Origin: Bradyrhizobium sp. dw_78
GTDB lineage: Bacteria; Pseudomonadota; Alphaproteobacteria; Rhizobiales; Xanthobacteraceae
Direction of reading: 5' to 3'
Assembly (NCBI RefSeq): GCF_018449525.1
Contig: NZ_JAAVUS010000002.1
Location: forward strand, 248,001-312,000
Length of the DNA stretch: 64,000 nucleotides
Positions 17,806-25,994 of this stretch are shown in pieces. The notes beneath the pieces were generated by a model. The model was given only the letters and a program-made list of their open reading frames with translations. It had not been told where the DNA came from and did no database searches. Position 1 is the first letter of the stretch. Each line of letters opens with the position of its first letter. The position numbers and the translations under genes were made by a program.

Positions 17806-20800
17806 TCAATGGAAATCCCGCGAGCGCGGCAGGATGCGCACGTTGCGCGGATGGCGGATTTTTGGCGCGGGATGATCGCGGCGGTCGTCATTAGGCGGCT
17901 CGGCCGGCGCCGCGCCATCGAGCAATGTTTGCCGCCGGTCAGGCGCGTCATTGGCGAGACCGATCAGGTCGTGCGAGCGGTCGAACATACGCTGGGCGAC
18001 CAGATGCGTCACTTTCTCCGGACTGCTCTGGATGATGCCTTCTATCAGGATCAGCCGTGAACCCATCACCTCTTTCCGGAATTGCTCCATCACCTTCGGC
18101 CACACCACGATATTGGCAATGCCGGTTTCATCCTCCAGCGTCATGAAGACGACGCCATTGGAACTGCCCGGACGCTGCCGCACCAGCACCACGCCGGCGC
18201 AGTACACGTGTTTTTTATCGTTGGCATGGCGAACCTCCGCGCAGGGGATGACGCGCTCGCGCGAGAACATCGGCCGCAGGAACTGCATCGGGTGGCCCTT
18301 CAGCGACAGGCGGATGGTCTGGTAATCGGCGACCACCTGTTCCGGCAATGGCATCAGCGGCAGCGGCTTTGCGTTTTCGTCGGGCTGCTCGCGCGCGGCA
18401 GCACTTTCGAACAGCGGCAGCGCCACATCATCCGGCAGACGCCGCACCGTCCACAACGCCGCGCGGCGATCGAGCCCGAGAGAGCGGAACGCATCGGCAT
18501 CCGCCAGCAAAATCAGCGCGCGCTTGGGCAGGCCGGTGTCTCGGGCGAAATCCTCCAGCGAGGTGAAGCGACGGCGGTTGCGCGCGGCGATAATGCGCCC
18601 GGCCCAGTCGTCTGCTTTCTCATCGCCATTACGGGGCGTCATAACATCGTCATTCCGGGGCGATGCGACAGCATCGAACCCGGAATCTCGCGATACAACC
18701 TCGAGCTTCCGGGTCTGGTCCTTTGGACCATCCCGGAATGACGGTGTGGAGGCATCATCCCGGAATGACGCCTGAATTTGTTTCAACCGCTCATCATCCG
18801 GATCGGCCCATTTGAAGCCGTCGATCTGGCGGAAGCCGAGGCGGACGGCGCAATATTTTCCGCCGCTCTCCTCCAGCGTGTTCTGCGCGAAACTGCAGGA
18901 CACATCGATCTCGCGCACTTCGACGCCGTTGGTGCGGGCATCGCCGACGATCTGCGCCGGTGCGTAAAAGCCCATCGGCTGTGAATTGAGCAGCCCGCAG
19001 CAGAAGGCATCGGGGTGATGATGCTTGAGCCATGAGGAAACATAAACGAGCTGCGCGAAGCTCGCGGCATGGCTTTCCGGGAAACCATAGCTGCCGAACC
19101 CCTTGATCTGCTCGAAACAGTTTTTGGCGAATACCGGATCGTAGCCGCGCCGGATCATGTTGCCGACCATCTTGTCACCGAATTTGCCGATGGTGCCGAG
19201 ATTGCGGAAGGTCGCCATCGAGCGGCGCAGCCCGTTGGCTTCCTCGGCGGTAAATTCCGCGGCCTCGATCGCGATCCGCATCGCCTGTTCCTGAAACAGC
19301 GGCACGCCGAGCGTCTTGTGCAGAACGTTGCGCAGCTCATTCTTGTTGCCGCCCTTGGGATACGGATATTCGATATCCTCCGGCCGCATTTTGCGCCGCT
19401 TCAGATAGGGATGCACCATGTCGCCCTGGATCGGACCGGGCCGCACGATCGCGACCTCGATGACAAGATCGTAGAAGGTCCGCGGTTGCAGGCGCGGCAG
19501 CATGTTCATCTGGGCGCGGCTCTCGACCTGGAACACGCCGAGCGATTCACCCCGGCACAGCATGTCGTAGACCGGCTCCTCATCCTGCGGGATGGTCGCC
19601 AGTTCCCAGCGCTGGCCCTTGTGAACCTCGATCAGATCGAAACATTTGCGGATGCAGGTCAGCATGCCCAGCGCCAGCACATCGACCTTCATCATCTTCA
19701 GCGCGTCGACATCGTCCTTGTCCCATTCGATGAAGGTGCGATCGTCCATCGCGGCATTGCCGATCGGCACATAGGTGTCGAGCCGGTCCTGGGTCAGCAC
19801 ATAGCCGCCGACATGCTGCGACAGATGCCGGGGAAATTCGATCAGTTCGGTGGCGAGTTCGACCGCGAGCTCGATCATCGAATTGCGGGGATCGAGCCCG
19901 GCCTGCCTGACCTGCATTTCGCTGAGACCGGTGCCCCAGCTTCCCCACACGGTATCGGCCAGCGCCGCGGTGACGTCTTCGGTCAGGCCCAGCGCCTTGC
20001 CGACATCGCGGATCGCGCTGCGCGGACGATAATGGATCACGGTCGCGATGATGGCGGCGCGGTGGCGGCCATAGCGGCGATAGACATATTGCATCACCTC
20101 CTCGCGCCGCGAATGCTCGAAATCGACGTCGATGTCGGGCGGCTCCAGCCGTTCCTTGGAAATGAAGCGCTCGAACAGCAGATCGACCTTGGTCGGATCG
20201 ACCGAGGTGATGCCGAGCACGTAGCAGACGGCGGAGTTCGCCGCCGATCCCCTGCCCTGGCAGAGAATGTCCTTACTGCGCGCGTAATGAACGATGTCGT
20301 GTACGGTGAGGAAATAATGCGCGTATTTCAGTTTCCGGATCAGGCGCAGTTCCTTGCGCAGGACTTTTCTTGTTTTCGGCGCGATCCGGACCGGAAATCT
20401 TTTGTGCGCGCCCGCCCAGGTCAAATCTTCCAGATGACGCTGCGCGGTCTTGCCCGGCGGCACTGGCTCGTCCGGATATTGGTATTTGAGCTGATCCATC
20501 GAGAACGCGATGCGGTCGGCAAAGCGCATGGTTTCCGCGATCGCCTCTGGGAAATCGCGAAACAGCCGCGCCATCTCCTCCGCCGGCTTGAGATGGCGCT
20601 CCGCATTGGACTCCAAGCGCCTGCCGATCGCGTCGATCGTCGTCTTCTCGCGGATGCAGGTGAGGACATCCTGCAGCGGCCGCCGCGCGGGATGATGGTA
20701 CAGCACCTCGTTGGTGGCGAGCAGCGGCACGCCCGATGAGACGGAGAGGCAATGCAGCCGCGCCAGACGGCGCTTGTCGTCGCCGCGATAAAGCAGGCTT

Positions 20801-21318
20801 GCCGCGAGCCACACGCCATCGGCGCGGCTGGCTTTCAACCGGTCCAGAATTGTCTGGGCGCCCGCCGCCTCGAAACGATGCGGCAGCATCACGACCAGAA
20901 GCTGCCCTTCGGAAAATTCCAGGAGATCGTCGAATTTGAGATGGCATTCGCCCTTCTCGATCCGCTCGATATCGTCGCCGCGCTTGCCGCGGGTCAAAAG
21001 CTGGCAGAGCCGGCCGTAAGCGGCACGGTCGCGCGGATAGACCAGGATATCCGGCGTGCCGTCGATGAAGACGAGGCGCGAACCGATCAGCAGTTTCGAC
21101 TTGTGTTTGACTTCAGGGTTTTCGAGTTCCTTGTAGGCCCGCACCACGCCGGCCAGGGTGTTGTGGTCGGCGATGCCGATGGCGGGAAGTCCGAGTTCGC
21201 TCGCCTGCTGCACATAGGCGCGCGGATCCGAACCGCCGCGCAGGAACGAGAAATTGGTGGTGACGCCGATCTCGGCATAGGCCGGCATTGGCCAATTGGT
21301 TCGGGCATGGGCGGTCAT
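17806..21318 (-). CDS. dnaE2: Error-prone DNA polymerase III alpha subunit DnaE2 (ImuC)
   Basis: The protein has 1170 residues and is the polymerase of the SOS mutasome that copies past DNA lesions. The N-terminal PHP domain starts YAEIGVTTNFSFLRGGSDPR. The polymerase aspartates are in PDIDVDFEHSRREEV and in MKVDVLALGMLTCIRK, and the fingers region is seen as ESRAQMNMLPRLQPRTFYDL. The C-terminus ends RHPRNVRILPRSRDFH, as usual for DnaE2. Its start overlaps the imuB stop (ATGA). Residues about 848-898 are foreign to the family and correspond to an intergenic-type repeat carried in frame (separate entry). They fall after the catalytic core, so activity is probably kept. Confidence 0.95.
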   Translation of the reverse strand: MTAHARTNWPMPAYAEIGVTTNFSFLRGGSDPRAYVQQASELGLPAIGIADHNTLAGVVRAYKELENPEVKHKSKLLIGSRLVFIDGTPDILVYPRDRAAYGRLCQLLTRGKRGDDIERIEKGECHLKFDDLLEFSEGQLLVVMLPHRFEAAGAQTILDRLKASRADGVWLAASLLYRGDDKRRLARLHCLSVSSGVPLLATNEVLYHHPARRPLQDVLTCIREKTTIDAIGRRLESNAERHLKPAEEMARLFRDFPEAIAETMRFADRIAFSMDQLKYQYPDEPVPPGKTAQRHLEDLTWAGAHKRFPVRIAPKTRKVLRKELRLIRKLKYAHYFLTVHDIVHYARSKDILCQGRGSAANSAVCYVLGITSVDPTKVDLLFERFISKERLEPPDIDVDFEHSRREEVMQYVYRRYGRHRAAIIATVIHYRPRSAIRDVGKALGLTEDVTAALADTVWGSWGTGLSEMQVRQAGLDPRNSMIELAVELATELIEFPRHLSQHVGGYVLTQDRLDTYVPIGNAAMDDRTFIEWDKDDVDALKMMKVDVLALGMLTCIRKCFDLIEVHKGQRWELATIPQDEEPVYDMLCRGESLGVFQVESRAQMNMLPRLQPRTFYDLVIEVAIVRPGPIQGDMVHPYLKRRKMRPEDIEYPYPKGGNKNELRNVLHKTLGVPLFQEQAMRIAIEAAEFTAEEANGLRRSMATFRNLGTIGKFGDKMVGNMIRRGYDPVFAKNCFEQIKGFGSYGFPESHAASFAQLVYVSSWLKHHHPDAFCCGLLNSQPMGFYAPAQIVGDARTNGVEVREIDVSCSFAQNTLEESGGKYCAVRLGFRQIDGFKWADPDDERLKQIQASFRDDASTPSFRDGPKDQTRKLEVVSRDSGFDAVASPRNDDVMTPRNGDEKADDWAGRIIAARNRRRFTSLEDFARDTGLPKRALILLADADAFRSLGLDRRAALWTVRRLPDDVALPLFESAAAREQPDENAKPLPLMPLPEQVVADYQTIRLSLKGHPMQFLRPMFSRERVIPCAEVRHANDKKHVYCAGVVLVRQRPGSSNGVVFMTLEDETGIANIVVWPKVMEQFRKEVMGSRLILIEGIIQSSPEKVTHLVAQRMFDRSHDLIGLANDAPDRRQTLLDGAAPAEPPNDDRRDHPAPKIRHPRNVRILPRSRDFH
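18627..18772. repeat. Dispersed inverted repeat inside dnaE2
   Basis: The plus strand reads GTCATTCCGGGGCGATGCGA, then CATCGAACCCGGAATCTCG, and later CATCCCGGAATGACGGTG and CATCCCGGAATGACGCC. These are arms of a palindromic intergenic repeat of the GTCATTCCGGG family, and another copy is at 30980-31024. In dnaE2 the block is translated as FRDDASTPSFRDGPKDQTRK and then VVSRDSGFDAVASPRNDD without breaking the frame. Confidence 0.75.
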
Positions 21319-22934
21319 GCGAACAATCCATGCACGAACCAGTTGGCGGGCATGGGCTTGCCCTGCCCGTCAACGAGTTCGCTGCCATACAGGCCGTCGC
21401 GAAAAATCCAGAAGCGCAAGCCCTGCTCGTCCTCGATGCGGAAATAATCGCGCGTCAGCGCCGCGCCGTCCTGCTTCCACCATTCCATCGCGATGCGTTC
21501 GGGGCCTTCCACCCGCATCACCGTATGGGTGACGCGCCGCCAGGTGAAATGATGCGGCGGCCCGTCCGGCACGGTTGCGAACGGCACCTTGATCGGCTCG
21601 GGCCTGTCGAACAGCCGCAACGGCCGCAATGGCGGCTCGCCCTCCACCCGAACCGGCCACGCCGCCTGCATCGCCTGCGTCAGATGGTGCTGCGCCGGCG
21701 CGGCGATCTCCGCGCGCTCCGGAATATGGGTGTCCTGCGGCAGGGACACGACCACGCGCTGGCCGCCGATGCGCGCGGCGATCCGGTCGATCAGATCGGC
21801 CAGTTCGTCATTATCATGGACATGGGCGTCGAGATCGCGCTGCTGCTGCACGACGATTTCGGTGCGGCTGGCGGACAAACGAATGAGATCGAAACCGAAG
21901 CCGGGATCGAGCGGATCGCTCACAGCATCGAGCCGCTCGCGAAACAGCCGGTCGATGATCCCGGCCCGCGTCACCGGCCGCCCGGTATCGACCACGATCG
22001 CGCGCACCGCGCCGTCGGTACGGAAGAAGCTCGCTTCGAGCCGCCTTGCGCCCTTGCCCTGCTTGTCCATGGCGACGATCAGCGTCCCGGCCAGCCGCGA
22101 CAGGGTCATCGCGATCACCGCATCGGTCGCCACCGGCTCGGCAAAGCGCTTCTCCACGATGTAATCCGGCAGCGGCTTCCGGGGACTGATCGGCGCATCG
22201 CCCTGCCCCAGCGCATGCTCCAGCAGGGTCGTGAAGCGGGCGCCGAATCGTGCGGTGATTTCATGCCGCCCGCGCGCGGCGACATCGCCGATGGTCTTGA
22301 GTCCGGCACGGCGCAGGCCGCGGGTGATGGCCTCGCCGGCGCCGAGCGCGAACACCGGCAGCGGCCCGACCGCCGCGGCTTCCTCGCCCTCCCGGACGAT
22401 GCGGCCATGGGCATGGCTGCGCAGGGTTCGCGCGCAGACCGAGGTGCCGGCGATCGCGGCGCTGACGGCAAAGCCCTGCGCGGTCAGCAGGCTGCAGACC
22501 CGATTCATCAGCGCCGCCTCGCCGCCGAACAGATGGGCGCAGCCGGTGATGTCGAGCAACAGGCCGTGCGGAGGATCGAGCGCCACCAGGGGCGTGAAGC
22601 GGTCGCACCAGTCGGCGATGTCGTTCAGCGTTTTGGCGTCGGCCGCTTCATCGGCGTCGAACACCTGCAAATGCGGGCAGATCGCGCGGGCATTGGCGAG
22701 CGGCAGACCGATCTCCAGGCCGAGACGGGCGGCGGCATCGTCCAGCGCATAAATCTGCAAAGCATTGTCCTGCTTGGCGACGACGATGCTGGGTGCATCA
22801 GATGGATGTTCAGCCGGCGCGGCGCTCGCGTGGCCCGAAAGCGCGTGAGCCGCGCGCCGCTGAATCCGGTCGGTGGGCAGGCGCGGCAGCCACAGGCTGA
22901 GGATACGCCGTCGGTTCGCTGAAAAGGCACTCAT
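21315..22934 (-). CDS. imuB: ImuB, inactive Y-family polymerase-like mutasome hub
   Basis: The protein has 539 residues from the ATG at 22934 (MSAFSANRRRILSLWLPRLP). ImuB resembles Y-family polymerases but lacks the catalytic acids. It bridges the beta clamp, ImuA and DnaE2. The finger/palm-like region is visible (LGLEIGLPLANARAICPHLQ; LLLDITGCAHLFGGEAALM), as is the helix-hairpin-helix part (GLRRAGLKTIGDVAARGRHE). The C-terminal region includes FFRIEDEQ-like sequence typical of the family. Its 5' end overlaps the 3' end of imuA by about 125 bases in another frame, and its stop overlaps the dnaE2 start, so the three genes form one translationally coupled operon. A farther start at 22994 is less likely. 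Confidence 0.93.
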   Translation of the reverse strand: MSAFSANRRRILSLWLPRLPTDRIQRRAAHALSGHASAAPAEHPSDAPSIVVAKQDNALQIYALDDAAARLGLEIGLPLANARAICPHLQVFDADEAADAKTLNDIADWCDRFTPLVALDPPHGLLLDITGCAHLFGGEAALMNRVCSLLTAQGFAVSAAIAGTSVCARTLRSHAHGRIVREGEEAAAVGPLPVFALGAGEAITRGLRRAGLKTIGDVAARGRHEITARFGARFTTLLEHALGQGDAPISPRKPLPDYIVEKRFAEPVATDAVIAMTLSRLAGTLIVAMDKQGKGARRLEASFFRTDGAVRAIVVDTGRPVTRAGIIDRLFRERLDAVSDPLDPGFGFDLIRLSASRTEIVVQQQRDLDAHVHDNDELADLIDRIAARIGGQRVVVSLPQDTHIPERAEIAAPAQHHLTQAMQAAWPVRVEGEPPLRPLRLFDRPEPIKVPFATVPDGPPHHFTWRRVTHTVMRVEGPERIAMEWWKQDGAALTRDYFRIEDEQGLRFWIFRDGLYGSELVDGQGKPMPANWFVHGLFA

Positions 22935-23619
22935 CACATTTCCAGTCCATGATCCATCGCCCGACAAGGCCGTGACGGTTGCGAACGAGTTCAACGTCGA
23001 ACACCGGCGCGCCCCACACGCTCCAGGGAGCAGCGGGCGGCGAATGCGCCGCGCGCACGATCCATCTGGTTTCCGCGGTCGAAGGCTGTGGCGTTGCCGC
23101 CGCGCGCAGGACGAGACAGGTGACGCCGGAGGCTTGCGCGGCCAGCGTCAGCTTGCGGGAAGCAACGAGATCGAACTGTTTCGCCTCGCCCCAGACATCC
23201 AGCACCACGGCGCCGACGGCATCGCAGGCCAGCGCGTCGGCGGTGGTTCGCAATGCCGTATCGACATCCGCCGCGTACACACCGACCAGCCGTCGCGGAT
23301 CGAGACCGAGTTCGGCCAGCCCGTTCATCGACAGCGCCCCCGATTCCAGTTCGGAGAAATCATGCCGCACCCACACCAAGGGCCGGCGCGACGACACCCG
23401 TCCCGCCAGCCCCGCGATGAAGCCGGTAGCCGCCGCGCTCTGATGTCCCGCGGCGAACACCTCATGCACGGCGCCTTTGGCGAGGCCGCCCTGCAGCATC
23501 GCATCCGCGCCCGCATGACCGAGTGCGATCCTGTCGAGACCGTGCGCGTCGCCATGCGTCTCGAGGCGATCGATCCGGCCGCGCAAACTCGCAAGCGTGC
23601 TCATGCGTACGCTCATCAT
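22810..23619 (-). CDS. imuA: ImuA, RecA-like mutasome accessory protein
   Basis: The protein has 269 residues, starting MMSVRMSTLASLRGRIDRLE after AAGGA. It resembles the SulA/RecA-like ImuA family of Alphaproteobacteria, with GGLAKGAVHEVFAAGHQSAA, then RPLVWVRHDFSEL and LVLDVWGEAKQFDLVASRKL-like core strands (here AVVLDVWGEAKQFDLVASRK). It works with ImuB and DnaE2 in damage-induced mutagenesis. The C-terminal tail of about 40 residues is Pro- and Ala-rich and lies over the start of imuB in another frame. It is the first gene of the operon behind the LexA site. A farther upstream start at 23682 is possible but lies only a few bases from the operator. Confidence 0.9.
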   Translation of the reverse strand: MMSVRMSTLASLRGRIDRLETHGDAHGLDRIALGHAGADAMLQGGLAKGAVHEVFAAGHQSAAATGFIAGLAGRVSSRRPLVWVRHDFSELESGALSMNGLAELGLDPRRLVGVYAADVDTALRTTADALACDAVGAVVLDVWGEAKQFDLVASRKLTLAAQASGVTCLVLRAAATPQPSTAETRWIVRAAHSPPAAPWSVWGAPVFDVELVRNRHGLVGRWIMDWKCDECLFSEPTAYPQPVAAAPAHRPDSAARGSRAFGPRERRAG

Positions 23620-23684
23620 GCGCCGCTTCCTTTGGAGGTCGTGGGCCGCTTCGGTTCGGGAAGAGAACCAGAAACGACCCATAT

Positions 23685-23699
23685 GTTCATGATATGTTC
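23685..23699 (-). promoter_or_regulatory. LexA (SOS) operator upstream of imuA-imuB-dnaE2
   Basis: The sequence is GTTC, seven bases, GTTC on the plus strand, or GAACATATCATGAAC read toward imuA. This is the direct-repeat SOS box of Alphaproteobacteria (GTTC-N7-GTTC). It lies about 65 bases before the imuA start, where LexA would block transcription until RecA is activated by DNA damage. Confidence 0.9.
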
Positions 23700-23704
23700 T
23701 AATA

Positions 23705-24346
23705 TAAAGCTAACAGGCCCGGCGCTGTCAATCGAATTGGAAGAACGAGAGATTCTGTTGTGAAATCAATTGGATTCAGGAATGGATGTGCAAGGCGATC
23801 TGGCAATCCCGGCGGATGCCCCCCATGCGACGCTTCCCGCGGCCTCGCGTCGGACGGGCGCGGCATCTCGCTGTTGAAAAGTGCTGCTGACCAACGCCTG
23901 CCACGACGATTGTCTTGAGTGCATCGATCGCGGGTCCGGCAACGTGTCGCGGGCGCGCTTCATCATCAATGAGGTGGTAGCGTGGCGCGGAAACAGCGCC
24001 CGAATGAGAACAGCATGCGGCGCCGGCTTGATTGTGATCTGGGCAGGGCTTGGTTGAAATTTGACCTTGTTCGCCGTGTGGACGCCCCATATCGTCCGAT
24101 GGTCCAATACGACATGCCCAGCCAAACCATGCCCATCATCGCCATTGCCGGCGCTGGACTTATCGTCCACCACCGATAATTCGAGCCCTGCCAATTCGTG
24201 TCTTGCAAATCCATACCCTGCAAAAAATGACGTCCGGCAACAGGTGATCGCCGGATCTCGACGCAGGGCGATGGAGAAGGCATCTCTGACGAAAATCATC
24301 AACACCGATCGAGCCCGTTGCCGGCTCGACGTCAATTTGGGATAAC
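23705..24346. other. Unassigned region between imuA and the binding-protein gene
   Basis: About 640 bases have several short open frames on both strands (plus 24061-24345, minus 23966-24283), but none has a recognised family, and a long minus frame runs into the next gene. The plus-strand stretch reading PMVQYDMPSQTMPIIAIAGA near 24098-24160 and the minus-strand MAMMGMVWLGMSYWTIGRYG look protein-like, but neither can be supported. It may be the remains of a decayed gene. Confidence 0.35.
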
Positions 24347-24349
24347 GTG

Positions 24350-25960
24350 ATGCCGTTGACTTCGCGAGACCAGAGTTCACCGATCTCCGCCAGACGCGCG
24401 CTGCGCGGACTGCTGGTGGCGGCGGTGCTTGCATGGCCGACATGGTCACACGCCAAGACCATCCGGGCGGTGATGCACGCCGACCTGCGGGCGCTCGATC
24501 CGATCGTCTCGTCCGCCTATATCACCCGTGACCACGGCTATATGATCTACGACACGCTGGTGGCGATGGACGCCAACTTCAAGATTCAGCCGCAGATGGC
24601 GGACTGGAAAGTTTCGGACGACAAGCTGACCTACACCTTCACCTTGCGCGACGGCCTGAAATGGCATGATGGCACGCCGGTCACCGCGGAGGATTGTGTC
24701 GCATCGTTGAAGCGTTGGGGCGCCGTCGACGGCATGGGCCAGAAGCTAATGGACTTCACGGCGGACCTCACGGCCGCCGACGCCAGGACGATCGTGCTGA
24801 AGCTGAAGGAGCCCTACGGGCTGGTGCTGGAATCGCTCGGCAAGCCTTCCTCGCTGGTGCCGTTCATGATGCCGAAACGCCTCGCCGATACGCCGCCGGA
24901 GAAACCCATCGCGGAGCAGATCGGCTCGGGCCCGTTCAAATTCGTTCAAGCCGAATTCCAGCCGGGCGTCAGGGCCGTCTACGAGAAGAACAAGGACTAC
25001 GTGCCGCGCTCCGAGCCCCCGAGCTGGACCTCGGGCGGCAAGGTGGTGAAGGTGGATCGCGTCGAATGGATCACGATGCCCGACGCGCAGACCGCGGCCA
25101 ACGCGCTCCAGTCCGGAGATATCGATCTGCTGGAACGGCCGTCATTCGATCTGGTGCCGGTATTGCAGGCCGACAAGGACCTGACATCGGGTGTCCTGAA
25201 CGGCCTCGGTTTCCAGACCATGGGGCGGATGAACTTCCTCTATCCGCCCTTCGATAACGTCAAGATTCGCCACGCCGCGTTGATCGCCATGAACCAGAAG
25301 GACGTGCTCGACGCGCTGGTTGGAAATCCGCAGTTCTACAAGATATGCGGGGCCTTCTTCGGCTGCAGCACGCCGCTGGCGACCGACATCGGGGCGGACA
25401 CCCTGCTCAAGGGCGGCGACCTCGCGGAGGCCAAGAAATTGCTGGCCGAAGCCGGCTATGACGGCACGCCTGTCGTGATCCTGGCGCCGACCGATGTGGT
25501 CTCGCTGAAGCCGCAACCGATCGTCGCGGCGCAACTGCTGCGCCAGGCTGGATTCCAGGTCACCGTGCAATCCATGGACTGGCAGACCGAGAATGCCGTG
25601 TTCGCAAGCCAGAAGCCGCCAAAGGACGGCGGCTGGAATCTATTCTTCACCAATTGGGGCATCGCCGACATCATGAATCCGATCGCGAGCGTTCCCCTGA
25701 ACGGCAAGGGCCGCAAGGGCGGCTGGGCCGGCTGGCCGGAGGATGCGCAGATGGAAACGTTGCGCGATGCCTTCGCACGGGCCGGCTCATCCGACGAGCA
25801 GAAGAAAATTGCGGCCCAGATTCAGCTGCGCGCCTTCGATCAGACGACCTATATTCCGCTCGGCCAGTTTTTCGCGACCAGCGTCTGGCGCAAGGAACTG
25901 ACCGGCATCCTCGACGGTCCGGCAACGCCGGTGTTCTGGAATATGGACAAGGCCGAGTGA
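24350..25960 (+). CDS. ABC transporter substrate-binding protein, family 5 (peptide/opine type)
   Basis: This 536-residue periplasmic protein has an N-terminal signal (RALRGLLVAAVLAWPTWSHA) cleaved before KTIRAVMHADLRALDPIVSS. The family 5 signature appears as LTYTFTLRDGLKWHDGTPVT followed by AEDCVASLKRW. Such proteins deliver di- and oligopeptides or similar compounds to an ABC permease, but no permease or ATPase gene is next to it. It is instead followed after 34 bases by a GMC oxidoreductase gene on the same strand, so the imported compound may be an alcohol or amine oxidised by that enzyme. The GTG just before the chosen ATG is the only alternative start. Confidence 0.9.
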   Translation: MPLTSRDQSSPISARRALRGLLVAAVLAWPTWSHAKTIRAVMHADLRALDPIVSSAYITRDHGYMIYDTLVAMDANFKIQPQMADWKVSDDKLTYTFTLRDGLKWHDGTPVTAEDCVASLKRWGAVDGMGQKLMDFTADLTAADARTIVLKLKEPYGLVLESLGKPSSLVPFMMPKRLADTPPEKPIAEQIGSGPFKFVQAEFQPGVRAVYEKNKDYVPRSEPPSWTSGGKVVKVDRVEWITMPDAQTAANALQSGDIDLLERPSFDLVPVLQADKDLTSGVLNGLGFQTMGRMNFLYPPFDNVKIRHAALIAMNQKDVLDALVGNPQFYKICGAFFGCSTPLATDIGADTLLKGGDLAEAKKLLAEAGYDGTPVVILAPTDVVSLKPQPIVAAQLLRQAGFQVTVQSMDWQTENAVFASQKPPKDGGWNLFFTNWGIADIMNPIASVPLNGKGRKGGWAGWPEDAQMETLRDAFARAGSSDEQKKIAAQIQLRAFDQTTYIPLGQFFATSVWRKELTGILDGPATPVFWNMDKAE

Positions 25961-25994
25961 TGCCGAAATCGAACCGATGCCCGGAAGCGATGCC

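Noticed and set aside
19069..20739. Long plus-strand open frame opposite dnaE2
   Set aside because: Antisense shadow of a well-conserved polymerase gene; no family motifs of its own.
23766..24449. Minus-strand open frame of 227 codons upstream of the binding-protein gene
   Set aside because: It runs into the coding region of the neighbouring gene and shows no family pattern; kept only as an unexplained region.
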